DNA of 64,000 nt from Rhizobium sp. BK399 (GTDB lineage Bacteria > Pseudomonadota > Alphaproteobacteria > Rhizobiales > Rhizobiaceae). The stretch covers positions 496,001 to 560,000 of the forward strand of contig NZ_JACIAH010000001.1 of the NCBI RefSeq assembly GCF_014194695.1. The letters are read 5' to 3'. The notes under the pieces were generated by a model, which saw only the letters and a program-made list of their open reading frames with translations, was not told the DNA's origin and ran no database searches. Positions 1-8,341 of this stretch are shown in pieces (positions within the stretch are counted from its first letter, which is position 1; each line of letters begins with the position of its first letter). The translations under genes and the position numbers were made by a program.

Positions 1-151
1 AAGATCGAAGCAGTGAAGACCTGATAGCCCGCCTTTAGGCGGTGTGGCGGTACCACTGGTGCCTGCCCCTTAGGCTTCGCAAATGACCGCTTTTGGCGCT
101 TAGCCACCGTCCGCCAATGTCGGCCTTCGGCCCCAAGCAGTCTTCCGTCTG
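1..151. other. Left-edge stretch, possible 3' end of a plus-strand gene
   Basis: The first frame reads KIEAVKT and stops at 22-24, so this could be the last codons of a plus-strand gene whose body lies outside the window. A small hairpin (CCGCC, loop TTTA, GGCGG) at 29-42 follows the stop and would fit a weak terminator, but it has no T run. Too little is present to name a product. I see nothing else up to the stop codon of the minus-strand cupin gene. Confidence 0.25.
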
Positions 152-595
152 TCATGGCACTCGGGAATCCATTTCAGGATAAAGAACAACGCTCTCCTGC
201 GCAGTTGGTTCGTTGCGCGCCCCGACAAATACGGCTGGTTCGGCTCCCCGATTGACGGCCACGTGCAAAACGTTGGCGGGGATGTATAGATAATCTCCGG
301 GGTGCATCAGATCCCTATGCTGTAGTTCATCGCCACTCCATAGCTCCAACTCTTCACCGCTCAACATGTAGAAAGCACTCTCGTGGCGCTCATGCACATG
401 CGCCTTGGTGCGTCTCCCAGGCGGGATCGTAGCGATCCCGAGCCACAATGCGGCTGAGCCAACTGACTCCGCACTAATGCCGGGCAGGTAATCAGGCCCC
501 TGTTCAGCTTGGTATCCCGCGTCCCCTTTGGATATCGAGGCCTTGCCCCGCGAGAAGCCCAGACTTGCATCGGTTCGTTCTTTTGAAATCGTCAT
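152..595 (-). CDS. Cupin-domain protein
   Basis: This 147-residue single-domain cupin has the two conserved motifs: a first histidine-containing block (HVHERHESAFYMLSGE, about residues 66-81) and a second block with PGDYLYIPANVLHVAVN (about 99-115). These give the His/Glu metal site typical of small cupins. No signal peptide is seen, so it is likely cytoplasmic. The start is supported by GGAG seven bases upstream. It is divergent from the wHTH/TPR regulator at 665, with 69 bp between the starts, so the two may share a control region. The substrate cannot be told from sequence; small cupins include sugar isomerases, dioxygenases and ligand sensors. Confidence 0.85.
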   Translation of the reverse strand: MTISKERTDASLGFSRGKASISKGDAGYQAEQGPDYLPGISAESVGSAALWLGIATIPPGRRTKAHVHERHESAFYMLSGEELELWSGDELQHRDLMHPGDYLYIPANVLHVAVNRGAEPAVFVGARNEPTAQESVVLYPEMDSRVP

Positions 596-664
596 TTTGA
601 TCTCCTCTGTGCTAGCTTGGCGACCTAGGCAAAAGCATCACAAGAAGACCGACTGGAGTCCTTA

Positions 665-2320
665 ATGGGAGGCCAAAAAGTCCCGAATTCTTCTGAAGAA
701 ACCGTGGCCGCTAGCGTCGTGCCGCAACTGTTCGCGTTCGGGGCGTTCATCCTCGACATGCAGCGCGGCGCACTGACTTGCGAAGGACGGCGGGTGGCAA
801 TTGGCCATAAGGGCTTGTTGCTGCTGCACGCGCTCGTGCGGGCCTCGACGCAGGTCGTGAGCAAGTCCGCACTGATGGAAGCTGCCTGGTCCACCGCGAT
901 CATCGAGGAGAGCAATCTCTCGGTTCAGATCTCGGCCTTACGCAAGATGCTGGGTCCCCAACCAGAGGGGAACGAGTGGATCGCCACCGTGCCTCGTGTG
1001 GGGTATCGTTTTGCCGGCCGGGTCAATAGCCTGCATCCTGCTGCCGTTGATACGCCCGCGGCGTTGCCCGGTTCGCCCGCGAACCCCGGCAGACCATCGA
1101 TCGTGGTTCTACCGTTTGCCAATTTGAGCAATGACAAGCAGCAGGCGTATCTGGTGGATGGCATCACCGAAGATGTGATCACTGCGCTCACGAGATTTCG
1201 ATGGTTTCGGGTAATCGGGCGCAATTCAAGTTTTGTCTACAGGGACAAGTCGGTCAGCGCCAAGCAGGTGGGCCAGGAACTGGGTGTCGGTTATGTGCTC
1301 GAAGGAAGTGTGCGCCGCTCGGGCAGTCGCCTTCGGGTCTCCGCTCAACTGGTCGAGACCACTTCGGCCAGTGAAGTCTGGGCCGAACGGTATGACGTGG
1401 AACTGGAAGAGGCATTCGCCGTTCAAGACGCCATCGCGGAGAGGATCGCGGGTGCGATTGAGCCAGAACTGCTGAAGACGGCGTCACTTCCCGCGGCAGC
1501 GCGGCACACGGGAAATATGACGGCGTGGGAGATAGTGCGGCAGGGGACCTGGCATTTCCACCGCGTTGGCCAGGAGACCCACCTAATGGCACGAGAGCTA
1601 TTCAGGGAGGCGTGCCGGCTCGACCCCGAACTTGCCGAAGCCCATCTCTGGCTTGGTCGGGTGAGCGCAGGCATCGTCGCCTATGGATGGAGCGAGCGTC
1701 CTTCCGAAGACATCAGGGAAGGGTTGGATGCCGCCTTGGCGGCAGTTCGGCTCGACGAAAAGAACCCATACACACACTACGCGTTGGCGATCTGCAGCGC
1801 GTACGCGAATGCACCCGAACAGGCGGTCCTTGCCGCCGAAAGGGCGATCGAGATCAGCCCGAGTTTCGCCCTTGGCCACCTTGTCTTGGGAATGGCGGAG
1901 CTCTTTAGGGGTAGTGCATCCAGTGCCATAGCGCCACTGGAACACGGCCTCATGTTGAATGCCAATGACCCACAGAACTTCGTTTGGCTGAACTTTCTGG
2001 CGCTGGCCCACTTGTTTGCCGGCGACGGAGCCAACGCCCTAGCTGCCGCCGTGAGAGCCCAAAAGGTGCGCCCTGCATGGCGGCCGGTCCAAGAAACGCT
2101 GGCCTGCTGCTATGCGACCGTCGGGCGTCTTACAGAGGCTCGAACATCGCGCGAATTGATGAGCGAAATGGAGAACCCGCCAGGCGATGCTTTAGAGCCG
2201 CTGAGACAGCGGAATCCGCATTGGCAGCAACGATTGGCAGAATTGTTGGCGCAAATCCCGAGTAACCCTCTTCCGACAGGGGCCGCGCAAAAGGCGCTGC
2301 GGCAACCGACGCTCGACTAG
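665..2320 (+). CDS. Winged-helix regulator with TolB-like and TPR domains
   Basis: The 551-residue protein starts with an OmpR/PhoB-type DNA-binding winged helix (about residues 20-115, ending in the usual VPRVGYRF). A TolB-N-like segment follows (about 145-245, VVLPFANLSND to VWAERYD). The C-terminal half (about 285-500) is rich in alanine/leucine TPR-like helices. This architecture is common in rhizobia among CadC-like and adenylate-cyclase-associated regulators. There is no receiver domain and no obvious membrane helix, so it looks like a soluble one-component regulator. The start has GGAG upstream. The divergent cupin gene is the nearest candidate target. The signal is unknown. Confidence 0.85.
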   Translation: MGGQKVPNSSEETVAASVVPQLFAFGAFILDMQRGALTCEGRRVAIGHKGLLLLHALVRASTQVVSKSALMEAAWSTAIIEESNLSVQISALRKMLGPQPEGNEWIATVPRVGYRFAGRVNSLHPAAVDTPAALPGSPANPGRPSIVVLPFANLSNDKQQAYLVDGITEDVITALTRFRWFRVIGRNSSFVYRDKSVSAKQVGQELGVGYVLEGSVRRSGSRLRVSAQLVETTSASEVWAERYDVELEEAFAVQDAIAERIAGAIEPELLKTASLPAAARHTGNMTAWEIVRQGTWHFHRVGQETHLMARELFREACRLDPELAEAHLWLGRVSAGIVAYGWSERPSEDIREGLDAALAAVRLDEKNPYTHYALAICSAYANAPEQAVLAAERAIEISPSFALGHLVLGMAELFRGSASSAIAPLEHGLMLNANDPQNFVWLNFLALAHLFAGDGANALAAAVRAQKVRPAWRPVQETLACCYATVGRLTEARTSRELMSEMENPPGDALEPLRQRNPHWQQRLAELLAQIPSNPLPTGAAQKALRQPTLD

Positions 2321-2717
2321 GCCGTTCCAGATACTGCTGTCCGCAATTGGCGCGAAGCGGCCAAGACTGTTGTCTTGCCCGTCGCAACCAACGCAACCGG
2401 CTCGCTTAACGATATTCTGCGGCCGGCTATTCCGGCTTCCGGTTCATCTGCGATCCCGACGGCATCACCCGGGCTTCGCCTATCCAGTTGCGTGAACACC
2501 TCGTCGAACCCAAACCGCGGGCTCCAGTTCAACTCGCGGATGGCCGCGGCGGCACAATCCTTAGACCGCGGCGTCCCTATGCAGCCATTTCGCGAAATCG
2601 AATTCGCTCGATCAAGGTTCGAGCCCTACCCCTCCGCTGCAGGTTTCTGCACTCGGAGAGTTGCGCTAATATGTCTTGCCCCAGCGGAGATCGACGTCGT
2701 TGGACTTCCTTGCACAC
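2321..2717. other. Intergenic stretch, no convincing gene
   Basis: About 400 bases without a supported gene. A minus-strand frame around 2440-2570 reads IRELNWSPRFGFDEVFTQLD, which looks protein-like, but it has no credible start or complete domain. It may be a decayed gene fragment. The promoter of the following hydrolase-like gene should lie near the right end. Confidence 0.3.
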
Positions 2718-3527
2718 ATGAAGCGTCGGGTATTTCTTGTTGATACGGTGGAATGCTTGGCCGGAGTGGCAGCCGTAGCAACGCTGCCCGCGTGCCTTGC
2801 GTCCGAATATGCAAATGCGGCTCAAGTCGCCAATGACGACCCGCGATTGCGCACCGAAAGGGTGGCTCTCGATACGGCTTGGGGCAAACTTGAATGCTAT
2901 CTTGCCCGCCCGGACAGCACCAAGCTTCACCCCGGTGTGGTGGTGGTTCATGACAAGTTGGGTCTGACGCCGCATTTCGAGGAGGTCACAAGGCGCCTGG
3001 CCCTTGAGGGATTTGTCGCATTGGCGCCTGACTATGCTTCGCGTTTTGGTGGGACGCCGGCCGAAGGCGGGCCTGCCCTCGAAACGGTGGGAATGGAGAC
3101 AAGATCAGACATGGCTGCCGATACCCAGGTAGCCTTGGTCTGGCTAAAATCCGACGGCGTGAGCAACGGGAAGATTGGCGCAGTCGGTTTTGGATTGGGC
3201 GCGACTGCGATAGACGACCTGGTCACCAAAGGGACTGATCTCAGTGGCGCGGTTATCTTCTATGGGCACCCGCCGTCGGTTGCCGATGTGGGCCCTATCA
3301 AGACGCCACTCCTGCTCAACCTGGCTGGCAAAGACCCTTTCGTAGATCCCGAGATTCCGGCGTTTGTCGACGTGGTGAAAAAGACTGGCGTAAGGGCCGA
3401 GATTTTCACCTACGAGAACACGGAGCGCGCTTTTGATGACGACAGCAACAGCGCGCACTACTCAGCCGAAGCAGCGAAGCTAGCCTGGTCGCGCACGATT
3501 GAGTTCCTAAAGGCGACTTTAGGTTAG
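2718..3527 (+). CDS. Dienelactone hydrolase family protein lacking catalytic residues
   Basis: Taking the ATG at 2718 gives 269 residues with a hydrophobic N-terminus that looks like an export signal (KRRVFLVD to LASEYANA). The alpha/beta-hydrolase body matches the YghX-type branch of the dienelactone hydrolase family (VVVVHDKLGLTPHFEEVTRRL, then ALAPDYAS). The family triad is Cys-Asp-His. Here the nucleophile elbow reads GFGLGAT, so Gly (about 159) replaces Cys. The C-terminal motif reads NTERAFDDD, so Arg (about 237) replaces the catalytic His. The Asp in AGKDPFVD (about 206) is retained. The fold is thus present but hydrolysis by the family mechanism is unlikely. A binding or structural role is an inference. 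Confidence 0.8.
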   Translation: MKRRVFLVDTVECLAGVAAVATLPACLASEYANAAQVANDDPRLRTERVALDTAWGKLECYLARPDSTKLHPGVVVVHDKLGLTPHFEEVTRRLALEGFVALAPDYASRFGGTPAEGGPALETVGMETRSDMAADTQVALVWLKSDGVSNGKIGAVGFGLGATAIDDLVTKGTDLSGAVIFYGHPPSVADVGPIKTPLLLNLAGKDPFVDPEIPAFVDVVKKTGVRAEIFTYENTERAFDDDSNSAHYSAEAAKLAWSRTIEFLKATLG

Positions 3528-3660
3528 GTCGCCGCACCTTGGTCGGATTTCGCCGAACGTGACGATTGATCGTGGCCGTGTTGCGCATGTTGGGCCGCTC
3601 CGGCATTATTCCAAAAGGCCCGCAAAAGGCGTGGTCCGGTCATTTTGCGCCCGAAAGGCT

Positions 3661-3717
3661 TCACCAACTGATTCAGATCGATGCGACGGAACTTCACGTT
3701 TCCGTCGCATCTCTTTG
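3661..3717. repeat. Palindromic repeat, copy 1
   Basis: A 57-base element that recurs at 5071-5127 with three differences. Its core is a hairpin at 3680-3711: GATGCGACGGAAC, loop TTCAC, GTTTCCGTCGCATC, a stem with one bulge. The two copies are in direct orientation and bracket the molybdoenzyme gene. It looks like a dispersed REP-type intergenic element; the family name is not known to me. Confidence 0.75.
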
Positions 3718-3933
3718 CTGACAGTGATCGCGTGAGTATGGCGATAGAGATGACAAAAGGACTGCTGTTTGCTGCCCTTTGCTGCCGTTCGAGAACGACC
3801 CGAGGAACGTGCCGCGTGCTAGAATGGGCCCGAAGACGGAATGCGACACATGCACTGCGAGGGCCAGTGTGATCGAACCGCAATTCGCGCGACCGAGGAG
3901 CCGACGTTGTGCTCTTGGAAGGAGACGAGGACG

Positions 3934-5043
3934 ATGCCGACACCACAGCAACCCAGTCTAATAGTTCGACAGAAATCCCCACAGAACATCGAGTTTCCGT
4001 TTGCGTCGCTCTCCGATTGGCTGATCCCAACCGAGCTGTTCTTCGTGCGAAACCATTTCCCGTCGCCCGACCTCGATGCGCGAGACTGGAGATTGCGCGT
4101 TGACGGGGCGGTGGAGCGGCCGCTCGAACTTGACCTCGATACCATCAAGGCGATGCAGAGCACGACTTTCACCGCCGTCGTCGAATGCGCAGGAAACGGG
4201 CGCGTCTACTATGTGCCTCCGAGGGAAGGGTTGCAGTGGCAGAATGGAGCCGTCGGCAATGCCGCGTGGACAGGTGTTCTTCTGCGCGAGATTTTGGAAA
4301 TGGCGGGCGTCAAGCGAACCGCGTGTGAGGTTCTGCTCGCGGGCGCCGACAGCGGCGTCGTCGACGCGAACAAGAAAACGGCTTCTCCCGGCCCCATCGC
4401 TTTTGCACGCAGTTTACCACTTGAGAAGGCCATCGCTGACAGCACGATGCTTGCCTATTCGATGAACGGGGAGCCGTTGACGCGCGATCACGGCTACCCG
4501 CTACGCGCGGTCGTGGGTGGCTGGTTCGGCATGGCTTGGGTCAAGTGGATCACGCATATCACGGTTGTGGAGCAACCGTTCCTTGGCTACTGGCAGGCGC
4601 GCGACTATTTCCGTTGGGAGCGCAGCCTCGGGGAACCCAGGCTGGTTCCCCTTGCGGAGATGGAGGTCAAAGCGCAGATCGCGCGTCCGGTACAGGGGGC
4701 GCGTCTTATCGTCGGCCAACCGTACCGGATTTTTGGAGCCGCCTGGAGCGGAGAGGCTGCGATCCGGCAGGTGCAGGTCTGCACCGGAGATGGCAGGGGC
4801 TGGCGCGAAGCAAGGCTCCTCGAAACAGACCGTCCGTTTGCATGGCGCTTGTGGGAATACATGTGGACCCCTGAAGAAGTGGGGCAATATATACTGCGAT
4901 GTCGTGCGACCGACGGGGCGGGGTGCATGCAGCCCGACCTCCAGCGTTCCGACTGCGAGAGCTACGTGGCCAATTGGATCATTCCGGTGGAGGTTACGGT
5001 CGTTCCCGAGCCACAGACATACGCGGAGGAATTCGTGATCTAA
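3934..5043 (+). CDS. Sulfite oxidase-type molybdopterin oxidoreductase
   Basis: Starting at the ATG at 3934 (GGAAGGAGACGAGG just upstream) gives 369 residues. The oxidoreductase molybdopterin-binding domain spans roughly residues 20-230. Cys85 in VECAGNGR is the expected molybdenum ligand of the sulfite oxidase family. Residues about 245-360 form a Mo-co oxidoreductase dimerisation-like beta domain. There is no heme or cytochrome b5 domain and no clear signal peptide or Tat motif, so it may be cytoplasmic, unlike periplasmic SorA or MsrP proteins. The natural substrate is uncertain (sulfite or another oxyanion). The gene stands alone between two copies of a palindromic repeat. Confidence 0.85.
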   Translation: MPTPQQPSLIVRQKSPQNIEFPFASLSDWLIPTELFFVRNHFPSPDLDARDWRLRVDGAVERPLELDLDTIKAMQSTTFTAVVECAGNGRVYYVPPREGLQWQNGAVGNAAWTGVLLREILEMAGVKRTACEVLLAGADSGVVDANKKTASPGPIAFARSLPLEKAIADSTMLAYSMNGEPLTRDHGYPLRAVVGGWFGMAWVKWITHITVVEQPFLGYWQARDYFRWERSLGEPRLVPLAEMEVKAQIARPVQGARLIVGQPYRIFGAAWSGEAAIRQVQVCTGDGRGWREARLLETDRPFAWRLWEYMWTPEEVGQYILRCRATDGAGCMQPDLQRSDCESYVANWIIPVEVTVVPEPQTYAEEFVI

Positions 5044-5070
5044 TCACCCGCATGGGCGAAATGCCGGCTT

Positions 5071-5127
5071 TCACAAACTGATTCAGATCGATGCGACGGA
5101 GATTCACGTTTCCGTCGCATCTCTTTG
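5071..5127. repeat. Palindromic repeat, copy 2
   Basis: Second copy of the 57-base element (54 of 57 bases identical to 3661-3717). The hairpin spans 5090-5121. It lies between the converging molybdoenzyme and beta-lactamase genes, where its stem-loop could also end transcription from both sides. Confidence 0.75.
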
Positions 5128-5138
5128 ACGGAAAACAC

Positions 5139-6029
5139 CTATCCGACCATATCGGTCACGATCTTCCCGACTTCGGCGAAGACAGGGTTGATCTCCGACA
5201 CCGGCGCTTTGGCCTGCGTGACGTAAGCAGCAACCAGGATCGCGCCATGGCCCGGCGGCCAGAGGACGGCGATATCGGCGGCGCTGCCATTGTTGCCGGT
5301 GCCGGTCTTGTCGCCGATCTTCCACGTATCGGGCAGACCGGCGCGCAGGCGTGCGCCGCCTGTCGTATTCGACACCATCCACGCTGCGAGCTTGTCGCGC
5401 GACGGCTCCGACAGCGCCGAGCCCAGCGTCAGGTTGCCGAGTGTGTCGACCATTGCATCCGGCGTGGTGGTATCCTGCGGGTCGCCGTCCTTGGCTTCGT
5501 TGAGCGCCGTTTCCCAGCGGTCGAGCCGCGTCGAGCGATCGCCGAGCGTGCGCAGCCATTTGGTCAGCTCGGCCGGTCCGCCGAAGCTCTCCAGCAGCAG
5601 GTTGCCGGCGGTATTGTCGCTGAGCGTGATCGCGGCTTCGCAGAGCTCACCAATACTCATGCCCTCGCCACCGACGTGCTTTTCCGTTTCCGGTGAATAG
5701 GTGACGAGGTTGTCCTGTTCGTAGACGACGCGGCGCTGGAGGGTTTCCTGTCCCTTGTCGACCCGCGCCAGCACGAGGCCGGCAGCCAGGATCTTGAACG
5801 TGCTGCAGAGGGGAAAGCGCTCGGTCTCGCGATAGCCGAAGGAAATGTTGGTCTCGGTGTCGATGGCCGACACACCGATCCGACCGCCGATCGCCTTCTC
5901 AAGCGCTTCCATCCGCCGGTTGATTTCATCATCGCTCTCCTCCGACCATGCCATGCGCGGCAGCAGCAGGGCAGGTGAAAGCAATGCCGAACCGAGAAGG
6001 GTCCGGCGGCGGATCGAAAAGCCACGCAT
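5139..6029 (-). CDS. bla: Class A beta-lactamase
   Basis: The 296-residue precursor has all class A motifs: Ser76-Thr-Phe-Lys79, Ser137-Asp-Asn139, Glu173 in RWETALN (the omega-loop general base) and Lys241-Thr-Gly243. It hydrolyses beta-lactams in the periplasm. The N-terminus SIRRRTLLGSALL resembles a twin-arginine signal, as seen in some class A enzymes. Cys75 precedes the active serine, but no partner cysteine is found beside the KTG motif, so the carbapenemase-type disulfide is not supported. GAGG precedes the start. No AmpR-like regulator is adjacent. The substrate range cannot be read from sequence. Confidence 0.95.
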   Translation of the reverse strand: MRGFSIRRRTLLGSALLSPALLLPRMAWSEESDDEINRRMEALEKAIGGRIGVSAIDTETNISFGYRETERFPLCSTFKILAAGLVLARVDKGQETLQRRVVYEQDNLVTYSPETEKHVGGEGMSIGELCEAAITLSDNTAGNLLLESFGGPAELTKWLRTLGDRSTRLDRWETALNEAKDGDPQDTTTPDAMVDTLGNLTLGSALSEPSRDKLAAWMVSNTTGGARLRAGLPDTWKIGDKTGTGNNGSAADIAVLWPPGHGAILVAAYVTQAKAPVSEINPVFAEVGKIVTDMVG

Positions 6030-6096
6030 GAAAATTCCTCTGCCTCAAATCAATGGCTACAGGGCTAGAGAGTGATTGTGGCCCGGATGAGTCGCG

Positions 6097-7089
6097 TCAA
6101 GCGGCGGCAGCCGACTGCGTTACCTCGACGGTGACGTGCGAGAGGCCGGCAACCGGTTCGAGTTTCGCCTTATAGAAGGCGGGGCTTTCCGGCCGCGGCG
6201 TCACCAGAGCGACGATTGCGGCATGATGGCCGGGTCCGACCTGCCAGACGTGCAGATCGGTGATCCTCTCGCCGCCGGTTTCCAGCGCCGAACGGATCTC
6301 GTCCTGTAGGTCCGTCTCCCGTGGCACGACATCGAGCAGCACGCGACCGGACGACCTCATCAGCCCAATGGACCACTGCGCGATTATAAGGCCGCCGACG
6401 ATGCCCATCAGCGGGTCGAGCCAGAGCCAGCCATACAGGCTGCCGAGTAGCAGTGCCGCGATGGCGAGCACCGAGGTCAGCGCGTCGGCAATGACGTGGA
6501 TATAGGCGGCGCGCATGTTGTTGTCGGAGGAATGTCCCGAATGCGCGTGATCGCCATGGTGGGCATGATCGCCGTGGTCGTGGTGATCATGGTGGTCGTG
6601 ATGGTGAGAATGGCCGTGGCTGTGGCCGTGATGATGGTCATCCTTCAGGAGCCAGGCACTTGCCAGGTTGACCAGTAGACCGACGACAGCAACGCCGATC
6701 GCCTGTGCGAAGCTGATCGGCACCGGATGAGTGATGCGCAGGAAGCTTTCCCAGGCCATCAGCAAGGCGATCAGCATCAGGATGATGGCGCTGGCGAAGC
6801 CGGCGAGGTCACCGAGCTTGCCGGTGCCAAAGGTGAAGCGCGGGTTGTGTGCCTGGCGGCGGGCATAGAGATAGGCAACGGCGGAGATCAGCAGCGCGCT
6901 CGCATGCGTCGACATGTGCCAGCCATCAGCGACCAGCGCCATCGAGCCGTAGTAGGTTCCGGCACCGATCTCGACCACCATCATGACGGCTGTCAGCGCA
7001 ATGACGAACCAGACGCGACGAGCATTGCGGTCATGATCGGCACCCAGAAAAACGTGGTCGTGCTCAGGTGTTTCGGTCTGTGCGCTCAT
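6097..7089 (-). CDS. dmeF: Cation diffusion facilitator, Ni/Co efflux DmeF
   Basis: This 330-residue CDF exporter has about six membrane helices and a very histidine-rich cytoplasmic loop (about residues 152-190, many HxH and HDHH units) between helices IV and V. A short C-terminal cytoplasmic domain follows. The family exchanges divalent metal for protons across the inner membrane. It lies 24 bp downstream of a DmeR/RcnR-type repressor gene, the arrangement known for dmeRF in Rhizobium and Agrobacterium, where it exports cobalt and nickel. The metal assignment rests on this context and on the ligand set of the repressor. Confidence 0.92.
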   Translation of the reverse strand: MSAQTETPEHDHVFLGADHDRNARRVWFVIALTAVMMVVEIGAGTYYGSMALVADGWHMSTHASALLISAVAYLYARRQAHNPRFTFGTGKLGDLAGFASAIILMLIALLMAWESFLRITHPVPISFAQAIGVAVVGLLVNLASAWLLKDDHHHGHSHGHSHHHDHHDHHDHGDHAHHGDHAHSGHSSDNNMRAAYIHVIADALTSVLAIAALLLGSLYGWLWLDPLMGIVGGLIIAQWSIGLMRSSGRVLLDVVPRETDLQDEIRSALETGGERITDLHVWQVGPGHHAAIVALVTPRPESPAFYKAKLEPVAGLSHVTVEVTQSAAAA

Positions 7090-7113
7090 CGCACGCTCCT
7101 CATGTCGGTTGTC

Positions 7114-7386
7114 TCAGCGAATATAGGTTCGCAGAACTTCGGATATTTCTTCGACTGCTTCCGCCCGGGCCTTCTCATCGGCGGCATGGAGGACATGCTC
7201 GCGCAGATGATCGTCCAGCACCTCGCCGGTCAGGCCGTTGAGGGCGCCGCGGATCGAAGCCAGCAGTTGCAGAATCTCTCCGCAAGGCTGCTCCGCCTCC
7301 AGGGCGCGCTCGACGGCCTCCAGTTGGCCTTTCAGACGGCTGACACGAGCCATCAGCTTTTTCTTGTGATGCGTGGTGTGGGACAT
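7114..7386 (-). CDS. dmeR: RcnR/CsoR-family metal-sensing repressor DmeR
   Basis: With the ATG at 7386 the protein has 90 residues and carries His3, Cys35, His60 and His64. This is the same spacing as the Ni/Co ligand set of Escherichia coli RcnR, which argues for this start rather than the ATG 12 bases upstream. The all-helical CsoR/RcnR fold binds DNA as a tetramer and releases it on metal binding. It is the first gene of the dmeRF operon, and a G-tract palindrome at 7403-7421 lies directly upstream. Autoregulation is an inference from that position. Confidence 0.93.
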   Translation of the reverse strand: MSHTTHHKKKLMARVSRLKGQLEAVERALEAEQPCGEILQLLASIRGALNGLTGEVLDDHLREHVLHAADEKARAEAVEEISEVLRTYIR

Positions 7387-7402
7387 GGCCTCATCCATTT
7401 AG

Positions 7403-7421
7403 TATAGGGGGGTACCCTATA
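7403..7421. promoter_or_regulatory. Putative DmeR operator
   Basis: The 19-base sequence TATAGGGGGGTACCCTATA has TATAGGG/CCCTATA arms around a G tract. Operators of the RcnR/CsoR family typically combine a G/C tract with such flanking inverted repeats. It begins 17 bases upstream of the chosen dmeR start, consistent with repression of the operon. Confidence 0.7.
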
Positions 7422-7806
7422 TCAATAACTCATTGGCGAAAAGTCCCCTCGCCGTGTTCGGCCCGCCAGCTCGCGCTTTCGATGTCGAGAACGACATGGC
7501 GGACGCTGCACGCGCGGCCTCTTCTGGTACAGCGGCTTCGAGTACCGACGGCGAAGCACGGGATGGCGGCTGACCGGCCGACGCTGTGCGCTTCCCGGCG
7601 CCCGCGCGTAAACCCCATTGACAAACTGCGCGTTCTGGATGATCTATCGGCACATGATCAAGAACGCGCACATCACCAGCTCGTATTTTTGGCTGTACCT
7701 GTAAGGGGCGGCCGGACAGATCATATTGTCAACAAGCCGCCGTCAGGCGGCTTTGTTGTATCGGCAGCGTCCTGACGGCAGAACACCACACAAGGACGCG
7801 AAGACC
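7422..7806. other. Intergenic stretch with hairpin, no supported gene
   Basis: About 385 bases between dmeR and the acetyltransferase gene. Open frames on both strands here are arginine/proline-rich, low-complexity and lack ribosome-binding sites, so I do not call genes. The only structured element is the hairpin at 7734-7753. Confidence 0.4.
7734..7753. terminator. Hairpin, possible terminator
   Basis: Perfect 8-bp stem AAGCCGCC / GGCGGCTT with loop GTCA, followed on the plus strand by TTTGTTG-like sequence. It lies 54 bases upstream of the acetyltransferase start. It may terminate an upstream transcript or sit in the leader. Confidence 0.5.
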
Positions 7807-8301
7807 ATGGTTGAAATCGAAGATAGCGAACTCTCATTGATCCGCCCGCCGGTGATCAATATCCGCGCCGCCAAGCCGCGCGATCTCCCCGAACTCAGCG
7901 AAATGATTGCCCTGCTCGCCAAACATCACGGCGATCCGTCCGCCTCGAACCCGGAGCAGCTCGAGCGCGACCTGTTCGGCCCGGTGCCGTGGATCAGCGC
8001 GCTGATTGCCGAAAGCGATGAGGGCCTGATCGGCTACGCCATTCTCGTGCCGCTTTACAGGGCGCAGGACGGCGCGCGCGGCATGGATTTGCACCACCTC
8101 TTCGTGCGTGACGGCCATCGCGGCCACGGCGTCGGCCAGCATCTCGTCAACCGCGCCCGCGATACCGCCCGCAATGCCGGCTGCGGCTACCTCTCGGTCA
8201 GCGCCGCCACCGGCAACGTGCAGGCCCATCGCTTCTACGAGAATATGGATTTCGTTCCTCGCCCGGTCACCGGCATGCGCTATATGCAGGCTTTGGCATG
8301 A
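7807..8301 (+). CDS. GNAT-family N-acetyltransferase
   Basis: The 164-residue protein carries a GNAT fold from about residue 17. The acetyl-CoA pyrophosphate loop is visible as VRDGHRGHGVGQHLV (about residues 100-114). The C-terminal NVQAHRFYENMDF motif is also typical. It resembles diamine or small-amine acetyltransferases, but the acceptor is not identifiable. It is followed after 40 bp by a PfpI-family gene on the same strand, so the two are likely co-transcribed. The start at 7807 precedes the conserved region by 16 residues. Confidence 0.88.
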   Translation: MVEIEDSELSLIRPPVINIRAAKPRDLPELSEMIALLAKHHGDPSASNPEQLERDLFGPVPWISALIAESDEGLIGYAILVPLYRAQDGARGMDLHHLFVRDGHRGHGVGQHLVNRARDTARNAGCGYLSVSAATGNVQAHRFYENMDFVPRPVTGMRYMQALA

Positions 8302-8341
8302 GCGGCATTGGCCGCCCCGGACAGCCTGCAAGGAGAAACGG

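Noticed and set aside
2440..2570. Minus-strand protein-like fragment before the hydrolase-like gene
   Set aside because: No start, no full domain and no recognised family; it may be a decayed gene, noted only in the intergenic entry.
3841..3933. Upstream start for the molybdoenzyme gene
   Set aside because: The extra 31 residues are not conserved-looking and the ATG at 3934 has the better ribosome site.
5091..5696. Plus-strand open frame opposite the beta-lactamase gene
   Set aside because: Shadow of bla; the beta-lactamase motifs on the minus strand are complete.
7482..7775. Open frame between dmeR and the acetyltransferase gene
   Set aside because: Low-complexity, no ribosome site, no family resemblance; opposite-strand frame is equally unconvincing.
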